Below, one piece after another: positions 7,208 to 15,548 of a stretch of 31,773 nucleotides of DNA. This DNA is from DATFMP01 sp035266845 (GTDB lineage: Bacteria > SAR324 > JACQKK01). The notes beneath the pieces are model-generated. The model saw only the letters and a program-made list of their open reading frames with translations. It did no database searches and was not told the DNA's origin. The DNA lies in NCBI GenBank assembly GCA_035266845.1, contig DATFMP010000074.1, positions 1 through 31,773 of the forward strand, read 5' to 3'. A program made the translations under genes and the position numbers. The number at the start of each line of letters is the position of its first letter. Within the stretch, counting starts at the first letter, position 1.

Positions 7208-7996
7208 ATGCAAAGCGATACCAACGCCATCGTCTGGGAAAAACATCCGGAGCTGAAGAACCCGCTGATGATCGCCGCGTTCGAAGGCTGGAACGACGGG
7301 GGCTCCGCATCCACCAACGCCGTACGGCGGCTGGTGAAGACGTTCGACGCGGAGCGCTTCGCGCGGGTGGATCCGGAAGAGTTCTACGTGTTCTCGGAGA
7401 ACCGGCCGTCCGTGAAGCTGCTCGATGGGCGCATGCGCCGCATCGACTGGCAGACCAATGAGTTCTACCACGCGCACCTGCCCGGCACGGACCAGGACGT
7501 GATCCTGTTCCTTGGGGTGGAGCCCAATTTGCGCTGGCGCACCTACTGCTCGAACCTGGTGGCCGTTGCCCAGCATCAGAACGTCAGCACCGTGGTGACC
7601 CTGGGCGCCTACCTGGCCGACGTGCTCTACACGTTGCCCGTGCAGGTGACCGGCTTTGCCAGCGATATCGGGATCGAGGAGACGTTCAGCCTGCGCCGCT
7701 CCAACTACGAGGGTCCCACCGGGATCGTGGGCGTCTTCACGGACTATTGCAGGCAGCACGAGATGGGCACGCTGAGCTTGTGGGCGGCGGTGCCCTACTA
7801 CATCTCCATCCCCAACCCCAAGGCGGTGCACTCGCTGCTGTCCAAGCTGCGGGCGATCTACGGAGTCGAGCTGGATTTGACGTCCCTGGAGAAGGACGCG
7901 GACACGTTCGACAACGAGATCAACGACGTGGTGGCCAAGGACCCCAACGTTGCCGCCTACGTGCGCGAGCTCAAGAAGCGCGAGTTCCTCAACTAG
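7208..7996 (+). CDS. PAC2 family protein
   Basis: The 262-residue protein carries the PAC2 (proteasome assembly chaperone 2-like) fold. Its N-terminal signature is IAAFEGWNDGGSASTNAVRRL; a GAYLADVLYT strand and a conserved AVPYYISIPNPKA segment follow at about residue 196. Such proteins occur in bacteria without proteasomes and their role is not settled; some are linked to nucleotide or peptide binding by fold. No proteasome gene (prcA, prcB, arc) lies here, so proteasome assembly is not implied. The ATG at 7208 begins at the expected family start; no strong ribosome site precedes it. The radical SAM gene follows after 128 bases on the same strand. Confidence 0.85.
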   Translation: MQSDTNAIVWEKHPELKNPLMIAAFEGWNDGGSASTNAVRRLVKTFDAERFARVDPEEFYVFSENRPSVKLLDGRMRRIDWQTNEFYHAHLPGTDQDVILFLGVEPNLRWRTYCSNLVAVAQHQNVSTVVTLGAYLADVLYTLPVQVTGFASDIGIEETFSLRRSNYEGPTGIVGVFTDYCRQHEMGTLSLWAAVPYYISIPNPKAVHSLLSKLRAIYGVELDLTSLEKDADTFDNEINDVVAKDPNVAAYVRELKKREFLN

Positions 7997-8124
7997 CGGG
8001 GTTGTCCGCCGCCACGGCCGGGATGGCCGTCAGGTGCGCGAGCGGGCTGCCTCTGCGCTCCGTGTGGGTGTATGCACCGTGCGCCGCCCGCGCGAGCAAA
8101 GCCACTGTGCGCCGTGCAAGGCCG

Positions 8125-9132
8125 ATGACCCGGGCAGCCTCATTCCCCCAGCGTTACCACCCTCTCAGCAAGCACTACCGGCGTCGCTTCGGGTGCAAGG
8201 TGTACAAGGTTAGCGTGTCGGTGGCGCAGACTTGCCCCAACCGCACGGGCCGTGGGGGTATGCGAGTGTGCACCTTCTGCGACGAGTGGGGTTCGGCTGC
8301 CTATGAGGACACCGCCGGCCAGCCCCTGCGCGAGCAGATCCGTCGCAACGGCGCACGCATCCGCGAGCGTTATGGGGCGGACAAGCTGCTGGTGTACTTC
8401 CAGGCCTACACGAACACGTTCGAGCGCATGACGCAGCTCCAGGCATGGTACGAGGCGGCCCTGGCAGAGCCGGACGTGGCGGGCATCGTCATCGGCACGC
8501 GGCCGGACTGCCTTCCCGAGCGCGTGCTGCGCCTGCTTTCGCGCATGGCACGGGAGACCTATGTGGGGCTTGAGCTGGGCGTGCAGACCCTGGACGATGC
8601 GCAACTGGCGTTCCTTTCGCGCGGACACGACGCCGCCTGCTCGCTGCGCGCGATGGAGCGGTTGCAGGCCTTCCCGGAACTGGAGGTGTGTGTGCACCTG
8701 ATGTTCGGGCTGCCGGGCGAGACGGACGCGCAGGTTGCGAGGACGGCGCGCGTGCTCTCCCAGCTTGGGGTACACGGCGTGAAGCTGCACAACCTGCATG
8801 TGCTGCAGGGCACGCCGCTGGAGCGGCTACACCGTGAGGGCCGCTTCACGCCCATCGATCTGCCTGCCTACGCGGATCGCGTGCGCGTGTTCCTGGAGCA
8901 CCTCGCGCCCGAGGTGGTGGTGCACCGGCTCAATGCCGTGGCCTCGCGCTGGGACGAGGTGGTGGCCCCGGACTGGGCCCGCCACAAGCTCGGGCCCACG
9001 CAGGCCATCCTGGCGCTGCTGGAGCGGGAGGACAGTTGGCAGGGCAAGCGCTATGCGGCTGAGGCGCGCCTCGGGCCGGGGGTCACAACCACCGGCCCCG
9101 ACACGAATCGGGAGGTGCCGGCATGGGCCTGA
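8125..9132 (+). CDS. Radical SAM protein, TIGR01212/YhcC-like
   Basis: The 335-residue protein has the extended Fe4S4 motif of this family. The first Cys is in QTCPNRTGRGG, followed at a distance by CTFC, as in E. coli YhcC (CPNRDG...GGCTFC). A glycine-rich SAM-binding region follows, with IVIGTRPDCLPERVL, YVGLELGVQTLDD, HLMFGLPGET and HNLHVLQGTPLE. The reaction is unknown for the family. The ATG at 8125 matches the family start, which precedes the RYHPLSKHYRRRFG segment. The stop overlaps the next start by ten bases (9123-9132). The next two genes are spaced 3 bases or less, so this trio is one transcription unit. It is not AmrS, the radical SAM protein normally named with MEMO. Confidence 0.9.
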   Translation: MTRAASFPQRYHPLSKHYRRRFGCKVYKVSVSVAQTCPNRTGRGGMRVCTFCDEWGSAAYEDTAGQPLREQIRRNGARIRERYGADKLLVYFQAYTNTFERMTQLQAWYEAALAEPDVAGIVIGTRPDCLPERVLRLLSRMARETYVGLELGVQTLDDAQLAFLSRGHDAACSLRAMERLQAFPELEVCVHLMFGLPGETDAQVARTARVLSQLGVHGVKLHNLHVLQGTPLERLHREGRFTPIDLPAYADRVRVFLEHLAPEVVVHRLNAVASRWDEVVAPDWARHKLGPTQAILALLEREDSWQGKRYAAEARLGPGVTTTGPDTNREVPAWA

Positions 9133-9389
9133 TCCGGTTGGCGCTTTATGCCGTAGTGGGCTTCCTGGGCTACATGATGTTCCGGCGCCTCTTCGAAAGT
9201 CCCCACCGCCCGCCGCGGGAGAATCACTTCGAGGACGACCGTCTGGGGCGGCTGGTGCAGGATCCCAACTGCGGGGTGTACGTGGACAGCCGCGAGGCCG
9301 TGCGGCGCAAGGTGCCCGACGGCGAGCTGTTCTTCTGCAGCCGACGCTGTGCGGATGCCTATCTGGAGAAAGCCCGCCAACGGGGGTGA
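9123..9389 (+). CDS. Small membrane-anchored Cys-rich (YHS/TRASH-like) protein
   Basis: The 88-residue protein has one N-terminal membrane helix (about residues 3-20), a charged linker, then a C-terminal mini-domain with DPNCGVYVD and FFCSRRCADAYL. Its Cys spacing (one Cys, about 25 residues, then CxxxC, with a Phe before the pair) resembles YHS/TRASH-type metal-binding treble-clef domains. The initial CxxC is reduced to a single Cys, so metal binding is inferred. The start is fixed by a good ribosome site (GGGAGGTG) and overlaps the radical SAM stop. The amrB start lies 3 bases after its stop. The tight packing suggests a shared function with its neighbours, possibly metal or redox handling; this is inference. 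Confidence 0.75.
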   Translation: MGLIRLALYAVVGFLGYMMFRRLFESPHRPPRENHFEDDRLGRLVQDPNCGVYVDSREAVRRKVPDGELFFCSRRCADAYLEKARQRG

Positions 9390-9392
9390 GCG

Positions 9393-10253
9393 ATGGCTCT
9401 GCGCGCGATGGACTTTGCCGGCTCGTGGTACCCGGCGGACTCCGCCGCCTGCGAGCGCCAGATCCGTGACTGGTGGGAACGCCCCTTGCCGGAGGGCCTC
9501 CCGCCCGCGCGGCTGGGCGTGGTGCCCCATGCGGGCTGGGCGTATTCCGGCCGGCTGGCCGCGCGCGTGTTCCAGGCCTTGCTGCCCGATCCGGCGGTCG
9601 AATTGGTGATCGTCGTGGGCGGGCACCTGCGCCCAAGCGATCCCGTGGTGGCAATGGTGGAGGGCGAGTGGGAAACGCCATTCGGCCCCATGCCCATCCA
9701 CGGGGGCTTCCGCGACGAGCTGAGGGCATTGGAGGCCGAGACCACCGTGCGCTGGGAGACCCCCCAGCGCTATGTCGCCGACAACTCCACCGAGCTTCAG
9801 GTTCCCTTCGCCCGCTACAGGTATCCCCGTGCCGAGCTGTTACCTCTGCGCGCGCCACCGGGACTGGGGGCCTTGGCGCTGGGCCGGTATCTGGCGGACT
9901 ACCTGGAGCGCACGGGGCTGAACGCGGTGGGCGTGGCCTCCACGGACCTCACGCACTATGGGCCGGCTTATGGGTTCGAGCCCCAGGGCCGGGGCCCGCA
10001 GGCCGTGCGCTGGGTGCGCGAGGAGAACGACCCCGCCTTCATCGACGCGGTTGCGAGCGGTGACGGCGAGCGCGTGGTAAGCGTCGCCAACCACCGGCAT
10101 TGCGCCTGCTCGGCCGGCGCCGTGGCGGCGCTGGGCGAGGTGGCCCGCCACCACGCCTGGCGCTTCGAGCCGCTGGATTATGCGACCAGCGATGACGTGA
10201 AGCCGGGCGACTCCCTCAACTTCGTGGGCTACGTGGCGGGCGTGTACCGCTGA
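9393..10253 (+). CDS. amrB: MEMO family / AmmeMemoRadiSam system protein B
   Basis: The 286-residue protein belongs to the MEMO family, related in fold to extradiol dioxygenases. All four positions linked to metal binding in human MEMO1 have counterparts: His in VPHAGWAYSG, His in VVGGHLRP (human GPSHH), His in STDLTHYGP and Cys in RHCACSAGA. The end (DYATSDD...GYVAGVYR) also follows the family. Bacterial members are grouped with AMMECR1 and a radical SAM protein as the AmmeMemoRadiSam system, whose role is unsettled. Here the radical SAM partner two genes upstream is of the YhcC type and no AMMECR1 gene is seen. The ATG at 9393 has GGGGGTGA upstream, overlapping the preceding stop. Confidence 0.93.
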   Translation: MALRAMDFAGSWYPADSAACERQIRDWWERPLPEGLPPARLGVVPHAGWAYSGRLAARVFQALLPDPAVELVIVVGGHLRPSDPVVAMVEGEWETPFGPMPIHGGFRDELRALEAETTVRWETPQRYVADNSTELQVPFARYRYPRAELLPLRAPPGLGALALGRYLADYLERTGLNAVGVASTDLTHYGPAYGFEPQGRGPQAVRWVREENDPAFIDAVASGDGERVVSVANHRHCACSAGAVAALGEVARHHAWRFEPLDYATSDDVKPGDSLNFVGYVAGVYR

Positions 10254-10266
10254 GCCGGGCGGCTCA
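10251..10266. terminator. Hairpin formed by two convergent stop codons
   Basis: The TGA of amrB (10251-10253) and the reverse-complement TGA of the minus-strand gene (10264-10266) are the outer bases of an inverted repeat with 6-bp arms (TGAGCC/GGCTCA) and loop GGGC. Only ten bases separate the genes. There is no T-tract on either side, so its action as a bidirectional terminator is uncertain. Confidence 0.4.
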
Positions 10267-11334
10267 CCCGGAGGCTTTGTCCGCGTCGGCAGGGGGAGCA
10301 TCCTGCTGGGTCGCGGACGCCGTGCCGGAGCTGACGGCCGGGACGTTCGCACCCTCCGCCGCAGGCTGGTCCGGGGCTGACTTGGTTTCTGCGGGGCTTG
10401 CTGCCTTGGGGGGGGGCGCGGGACTGGCGCCTTTGGCAGGTGCGGGCGTGGTCTTGGGTGCCGGGGGCTTCTTCGCCGGGCGTGGCCTCCCGATGCGCTT
10501 GAGCCGCCCCATCAGCAGAAAGAACAGTCCGTCCACGACCACCACGACCAGAGCGATCAGGGCGGCCAGGTAGCTCAGGTACTCCTCCGCCAGCGGGCGC
10601 AGCACGGTCTCCACGTAGCGCGTGCCGGCCACGTGCTCCCAGTCCAGGCGGGGCAGCACCGTGCCGTCGGGCAGCTCGTCGATCAGGCTCCACAGGAAGT
10701 CCGGCAGGAAGAACGGCGAGTCCTCCTGTGCGTTCGCCTTGGGCTTTGCCTTGACCTCCGGTCCCAGCCAGCCGCTGTGGGGCTCGGTGACCCAGCGCAG
10801 GCCGATCTGCACCAGCACGTCCGGCCCCCGCGGCCCGGACGGGCTCCCCGCGACGGGCTTCAGCTCCGAGGGCGGCACCAGCTCCGCGACGAGCTGGTCG
10901 CGATACTCCAGCTCCGAGGAGGAGCGCAGCGCCGTGTTGATGGCGGCCTTGGCAACGCTTTCCGGCGATTGCGCGGCGAGGGTGGGGTTCTTGAACGCCG
11001 GCGCCAGCAGCAGCCGCCCCAGCTCCGTCGTGACTCCCGCGGTCAGGTTGGCCCGCACCAGCTCTGGCGCGCGCACGCCCAGCAGGTAGGCCGCCAGCAG
11101 CAGTTGCACGCTGGCCAGGAACACCAGCAGCGTGGGCCACGCAACCCAGCGTGCGAGGCGCTCCTTGCGGCGGTAGAAGCGGAAGATGTGCCCCACCAGG
11201 AAGTGCAGCCCGAACGCACTGAGCACGCCCAGCACGAACAGCAGCAGCATCAGGTGCCAGGACGCCAGCCCCACATACTGCGTCCAGGGCTGTGCCTGCA
11301 GGAACCGCCAGAGCAGGGCGAATTGGGCGATCAT
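10264..11334 (-). CDS. Unknown membrane protein coupled to ppdK
   Basis: I do not recognise this 356-residue protein. Hydrophobic helices are at about residues 20-48, 67-88 and 254-280. Between helices 2 and 3 lies a soluble part of about 165 residues (GVTTELGRLLLAPAF, then charged stretches). After helix 3 comes a basic patch (RLKRIGRPRPAKK) and a tail of about 75 residues almost wholly Ala, Pro, Lys, Ser and Thr, probably disordered. The positive-inside rule suggests the tail is cytoplasmic and the soluble domain outside. Its ATG (11334-11332) is one base beyond the ppdK TGA, and GGAGGAG lies within the ppdK end, so translation is probably coupled. A functional link to PPDK is suggested by this alone. 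Confidence 0.7.
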   Translation of the reverse strand: MIAQFALLWRFLQAQPWTQYVGLASWHLMLLLFVLGVLSAFGLHFLVGHIFRFYRRKERLARWVAWPTLLVFLASVQLLLAAYLLGVRAPELVRANLTAGVTTELGRLLLAPAFKNPTLAAQSPESVAKAAINTALRSSSELEYRDQLVAELVPPSELKPVAGSPSGPRGPDVLVQIGLRWVTEPHSGWLGPEVKAKPKANAQEDSPFFLPDFLWSLIDELPDGTVLPRLDWEHVAGTRYVETVLRPLAEEYLSYLAALIALVVVVVDGLFFLLMGRLKRIGRPRPAKKPPAPKTTPAPAKGASPAPPPKAASPAETKSAPDQPAAEGANVPAVSSGTASATQQDAPPADADKASG

Positions 11335-11335
11335 C

Positions 11336-13981
11336 TCAGTTGCGGCGCTCCTCCACGGCGGCTTGGCCGGCGGCCAGCCGCGCCACCGGCACGCGAAACG
11401 GCGAACAGCTCACATAGTCCAGCCCGACGCGGTGAAAGAACTTGACCGAAGTCGGCTCGCCCCCATGCTCGCCGCAGATGCCGAGCTTGAGTTCCGGGTT
11501 GACCTCGCGGCCCTCCTTCACGGCAATCTCCACCAGGCGTCCCGTGCCCTGTTGGTCCAGCGCCACGAACGGGTCCTCGTCCAGGATATGCCGCTCCAGG
11601 TACAACGGTAGGAACACCCCGGCATCGTCCCGCGAGAAGGCATAGCTCATCTGCGTCAGGTCGTTGGTACCGAAGGAGTAGAAGTCCGCGTGCAGCGCGA
11701 TGGCGCGGGAGACGACCGCCGCGCGGGGCGTTTCAATCATCGTTCCGATGCGGATGGGCAGCTCTTCGTTCATTTCGGCCATCACGCCCTTGACCAGCAC
11801 TTCGATCTCCCCACGCAGCACGCTCAGCTCGCGCGCGGTGCTGACCAGCGGCACCATGATCTCGGGGTGGACGACGACGCCTTCCTTTTTGACGATGCAG
11901 GCGGCCTCCACGATGGCGCGCACCTGCATGTTGTAGATTTCCGGGTAGGTCACGGCCAAGCGGCAGCCCCGGTGGCCCATCATCGGGTTGTTCTCGCCCA
12001 GCGCCTCCACGCGCGCCTGGATGGCCTCCACCGAAATGCCCATCGTCCGCGCCATGCGGGTCTGCGAGCGGATGCCCTTGGGCAGGAACTCGTTGAGCGG
12101 CGGGTCCAGCAGGCGGATCGTCACCGGTCGCCCGTCCATCACGCGGAAGATCTCCATGAAGTCCCGGCGCTGCAAGGGCAGCAGCTCGGACAGCGCGGCG
12201 GACCGGCCCACCTCGTCCTTGGCCAGGATCATCTTGCGGAACTGCGGGATGCGGTCGATCTCGAAGAACATGTGCTCCGTGCGGCAAAGGCCGATGCCGC
12301 CCGCCCCGTTCTCCACCGCGTGCTGGGCGTCCGTGGGCGTGTCCGCGTTCGCGTACACGCCAAGCTTGCGGTACTTGTCCGCCCAGTCCAGCACTTTGAC
12401 CATGCCGCCTTCCAGCGTCGGCTGCACCTGCGGCAGTTGGCCCTTGTAGATTTCGCCCGTGGTGCCGTCGATGCTGACCCAATCCAGCCGCTTGATCACC
12501 TGGTCGCCCACGTTCATCTCGTTGACCAGATAGTTGATGCTGAGATCGCCCGCGCCCACCACGCAGCATTTGCCCATGCCCCGCGCCACCACGGCCGCGT
12601 GGGAGGTGAGCCCGCCGTGTGCCGTGACGATGCCGACGGACACCTTGAGCCCGTCGATGTCCTCGGGCGAGGTCTCATGGCGGATGAGGATGGTACTCAC
12701 GCCTTGGTTGGCCAACTCCACCGCATGCTCGGCGAAGAACACCACCTGCCCCACAGCGGAGCCGGGGGAGGCCGGCAGGCCCTTGGCCAATGGCGCCGGA
12801 GCGTTGGTCTTGTCCAGCACGGGGTGCAGGAACTCGTCGATCACCTGGGGCTGTACCAGACACAGCGCCCGCTTGTCGTCGCAGATGCCTGCTTCCTCCA
12901 GTTCCAGCGCGATGTGCAGGCTGGCGCGGGCCGTGCGCGGGGCCGGGCGGTTGTGCAGTAACGCCAGCTTGCCGCGCTCCACGACGAAGTAGATCTCCTG
13001 CGCGTCGCGGAAGTGGCGCTCCAGGCGCTCGGCCCAGCCCTGCAGCTCCTGGTAGACCTCGGGCAGCTCCTTCTCCAGCTTGGTGACGGGGTCGGTCATG
13101 CGCAGGCCGGCGGTGAGGTCCGTGCACAGCGCCGTGGTGAGGAACTGGCCGTGCGGCTTGGCTTCTCCCGTGCCGGGTACACGCGTGCTGTAGCGCCCGG
13201 CCCCGCTCTGGGCCTGCCAGGTGCCCTGGGCCATCGCCTGCAGCACGAGCGCCGTGCCGGGCAGGCGCTCCAGGCCCTGCTCGTAGCGATAGTTGCGAGT
13301 GATGGGACCGTTCCACGCGGCAAAGCCGGCTTCCACGGCCCGCTCCAGCTGCCCCAGCGGCTCATCGGACCAGTCGGTGCCGGTCACCTGCCGTGAGTGA
13401 TCGCGGAAGACCTGCGCCAGCCCCTGCAGGGCATCGGCGCTCAGCTCGTCGTCGCCTTCCGCGCCCTCGGCCTCCAGCTTCTCGTGCAGCAGATCGTCAA
13501 AGCCCGTGCGGGGCACGCCCAGCACCTGCACGCTGAAGTTCTGCACGAGACGCCGGTAGGCATCCCAGCCGACCCGCTCGTCCCCCGCCTGCTTGCCCAG
13601 TGCCGCGGCCCCGGCCTCCGTGAGGCCCAGGTTGAGCACGGTATCCATCAGGCCCGGGATGGAGTCCGGCGGACTGGAGCGCAGCGCCAGCAGCAGTGGA
13701 TCGCGTTCCGCACCGAACTTGCGCCCGACGTGCTCCTCCAGTTGCGCCAAGCCCTTTTGCAGCTCGGTGCGCGTGCTCTCGTTGAGATGCCCGCCATTGG
13801 ACAGCACGGCGGCGCACAGGCCGGCGGGCAGCACCAGCCCGGGCGGCACCGGCGCATCCAGGCCGGCCATTGCGCACAGATTGGCGCCCTTGCCGCCGAG
13901 CATGGTGACGTCGCCGGGCGTGGCGCCTCCATTGCCGGGGCTGAACAGGACGGTGGCGGTGGATACGGAACGTTTGCTCAT
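11336..13981 (-). CDS. ppdK: Pyruvate phosphate dikinase, divergent ATP-grasp domain
   Basis: The 881-residue protein has the three PPDK domains: N-terminal nucleotide domain (GGKGANL; LRSS; IPGLMDTVLNLGL), phosphohistidine swivel with His461 in GGLTSHAAVVARGMG, and C-terminal PEP/pyruvate barrel with Cys836 in GICGEHGGEP. PPDK interconverts pyruvate + ATP + Pi and PEP + AMP + PPi. The barrel and swivel are orthodox, but the later half of the nucleotide domain is not. The usual QDxEF is QEIYF (Glu329, Tyr331), LQTR is LHNR (His343), and the TRNPxTGE loop reads TRVPGTGE. Positions known in Clostridium symbiosum PPDK to contact ATP are thus changed. An altered nucleotide site or activity is possible. 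The start is ATG 13981 with a weak ribosome site. Confidence 0.93.
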   Translation of the reverse strand: MSKRSVSTATVLFSPGNGGATPGDVTMLGGKGANLCAMAGLDAPVPPGLVLPAGLCAAVLSNGGHLNESTRTELQKGLAQLEEHVGRKFGAERDPLLLALRSSPPDSIPGLMDTVLNLGLTEAGAAALGKQAGDERVGWDAYRRLVQNFSVQVLGVPRTGFDDLLHEKLEAEGAEGDDELSADALQGLAQVFRDHSRQVTGTDWSDEPLGQLERAVEAGFAAWNGPITRNYRYEQGLERLPGTALVLQAMAQGTWQAQSGAGRYSTRVPGTGEAKPHGQFLTTALCTDLTAGLRMTDPVTKLEKELPEVYQELQGWAERLERHFRDAQEIYFVVERGKLALLHNRPAPRTARASLHIALELEEAGICDDKRALCLVQPQVIDEFLHPVLDKTNAPAPLAKGLPASPGSAVGQVVFFAEHAVELANQGVSTILIRHETSPEDIDGLKVSVGIVTAHGGLTSHAAVVARGMGKCCVVGAGDLSINYLVNEMNVGDQVIKRLDWVSIDGTTGEIYKGQLPQVQPTLEGGMVKVLDWADKYRKLGVYANADTPTDAQHAVENGAGGIGLCRTEHMFFEIDRIPQFRKMILAKDEVGRSAALSELLPLQRRDFMEIFRVMDGRPVTIRLLDPPLNEFLPKGIRSQTRMARTMGISVEAIQARVEALGENNPMMGHRGCRLAVTYPEIYNMQVRAIVEAACIVKKEGVVVHPEIMVPLVSTARELSVLRGEIEVLVKGVMAEMNEELPIRIGTMIETPRAAVVSRAIALHADFYSFGTNDLTQMSYAFSRDDAGVFLPLYLERHILDEDPFVALDQQGTGRLVEIAVKEGREVNPELKLGICGEHGGEPTSVKFFHRVGLDYVSCSPFRVPVARLAAGQAAVEERRN

Positions 13982-14040
13982 GGCGACCCCGGAGCTATGC
14001 GTGACACGGGATAACGAAAATCGGGCAGTAAGCGAATTTC

Positions 14041-14068
14041 CGCTATGCTAGCACAGGGGGCCTGTCAA
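14041..14068 (-). promoter_or_regulatory. Candidate ppdK promoter
   Basis: A perfect TTGACA (14068-14063 on the minus strand) lies about 80 bases before the ppdK ATG. Possible -10 sequences (CATAGC or ATAGCG at 15-16 bases) match poorly. The 210-base gap to alaC otherwise holds nothing recognisable. Confidence 0.35.
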
Positions 14069-14191
14069 GGGGCACCAAAACCCGCACGTTGCCGGTCTGC
14101 ATTCTGGCCACATTGCGTTGCGACGGGCCCGTCAACGCAGGGGCGATCACCCGCGCAGACCGATGCAACGGCTGGGAGCGGGCCCGGGCGC

Positions 14192-15415
14192 TCAGGCGGT
14201 GCGGGCCGCGTGCTCGTCGCGGGGCACGGAGAAGTGCTGGCGGATGCTGCGCATGGCCTGCTGCAGGCGCTTTTCGTTCTCCACCAGCGCCATGCGCACC
14301 CAGCCCTCGCCCAACGGCCCGAAGCCGATGCCGGGCGAGACGACCACGTTGGCCTCTTCCATCAGGCGCATGGCGAAGGGGTAGCTGCCATCCTGCGCGA
14401 AGGCGTCGGGGATGCGCACCCAGGCGAACATGCCGCCCCGCGGGGGCTCCACCTCCCAGCCGGCCAGACGCAGGCCGTTTACGACAAGATCGCGCCGCTT
14501 CTGGTAGGTCGCCACCTGCTTGGCGATCTCCTCTTCCCCGTGGCGCAGGGCGATGATGGAGGCGATCTGCACGGCCTGGAAGATGCCGTAGTCGTAGTAG
14601 CCCTTGATGCGGTTGAGCGCGCCAATGACGTCCCGGTTGCCCACGGCGTAGCCGATACGCCAGCCCGCCATGTTGTACGACTTGGACATGGTGCCGAACT
14701 CGCAGCCCACCTCCATGGCCCCCTTCGCCTGCAGGAAGCTGGGGTGCTCGAAGCCGTCGAAGGTGATACGCCCGTAGGCGAAATCGTGCACGACGATGAT
14801 CTGGAAGCGCCGCGCGATCTGCACGATCTCGTCGAAGAACGCCAGCTCCACGCAGTGCCCGGTGGGGTTGTGCGGGTAGTTGAGGAACAGCACCTTGGGC
14901 CGCTGCTCGGCATCCTCGCACAGGGCCACCAGCGCCCGCAGGAACTCCCGGTCATCCTGCACGGGCAGCGGAATGGATTGCCCGCCCGCCAGCAGCACGG
15001 AATAGGAGTGGATGGGGTAGGCCGGCGCAGGCACCACGGCCCGGTCGCCCGTGCCGATCAATGCCAGGCACAGGTGCGAGAAGCCCTCCTTGGAGCCGAT
15101 AGTCGCGATCACTTGGGTGGTCGGATCGAGCCCCACGTCGTAGCGCGCCGCGTAATACTTGGCCAGCTCGTTGCGCAGGTTGTGGATGCCGGGTGCCACC
15201 GAGTAGCGGTGGTTGCGGCGGTCCTGCACGGCCTCGGCCAGCTTTTCCACAATGCGCTGGGGCGTGGGGTCGCGCGGGTTGCCCATGGCCATGTCGATCA
15301 GATCGGCCCCGGCCTGCCGCTTGGCATGGCGTATCTGGTTGATCTTCTCGAACATATAGTCCGGCAGCTGGGACATCCGGTCTGCCAGTCGGATCGGGAA
15401 TGCGGAATCGCTCAT
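14192..15415 (-). CDS. alaC: AlaC-type class I/II aminotransferase
   Basis: The 407-residue PLP enzyme is closest to alanine transaminase AlaC (YfdZ) of E. coli, which transfers amino groups between glutamate and pyruvate. Seen: MAMGNPRDPTP near residue 45, the cofactor-binding FLNYPHNPTG, HDFAYG and the PLP lysine in MSKSYNMAGWRIG (about residue 240). The C-terminal substrate Arg is probably in WVRMALVEN. The length matches AlaC (412). LL-diaminopimelate aminotransferases are related, but this sequence keeps AlaC hallmarks such as RMSQLPDYMFEKIN at the start. Pyruvate links it loosely to ppdK downstream, though each gene seems to have its own promoter. Confidence 0.9.
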   Translation of the reverse strand: MSDSAFPIRLADRMSQLPDYMFEKINQIRHAKRQAGADLIDMAMGNPRDPTPQRIVEKLAEAVQDRRNHRYSVAPGIHNLRNELAKYYAARYDVGLDPTTQVIATIGSKEGFSHLCLALIGTGDRAVVPAPAYPIHSYSVLLAGGQSIPLPVQDDREFLRALVALCEDAEQRPKVLFLNYPHNPTGHCVELAFFDEIVQIARRFQIIVVHDFAYGRITFDGFEHPSFLQAKGAMEVGCEFGTMSKSYNMAGWRIGYAVGNRDVIGALNRIKGYYDYGIFQAVQIASIIALRHGEEEIAKQVATYQKRRDLVVNGLRLAGWEVEPPRGGMFAWVRIPDAFAQDGSYPFAMRLMEEANVVVSPGIGFGPLGEGWVRMALVENEKRLQQAMRSIRQHFSVPRDEHAARTA

Positions 15416-15519
15416 GGGAACCGCTCGTGCTCCGCCATTGCGGCGGGCGACTTAGGGTGATCGGGACCACCTTCCGCGACGCCCAGCCTGTCCGCCGGGC
15501 AATCACGAGTGAATAAATT

Positions 15520-15548
15520 TATGTAATGATTTCGGGGGCTTGTGTCAA
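15520..15548 (-). promoter_or_regulatory. Candidate alaC promoter
   Basis: On the minus strand a perfect TTGACA (15548-15543) is followed after 17 bases by TACATA (15525-15520), inside the only AT-rich run of the 304-base gap 15416-15719. The -10 matches only 3 of 6. The leader would be about 100 bases. No gene or strong promoter for the plus-strand neighbour was seen in the gap. Confidence 0.45.

Noticed and set aside
6259..7317. Minus-strand open frame over the gene-free stretch after thiE
   Set aside because: It crosses the repeat hairpins and the 67-residue gene with its strong ribosome site; its composition is GC noise.
9971..9984. Sequence like a tRNA T-arm (GGTTCGAGCCCC)
   Set aside because: It lies inside amrB in frame, and no acceptor stem, D-arm or anticodon arm fits around it.
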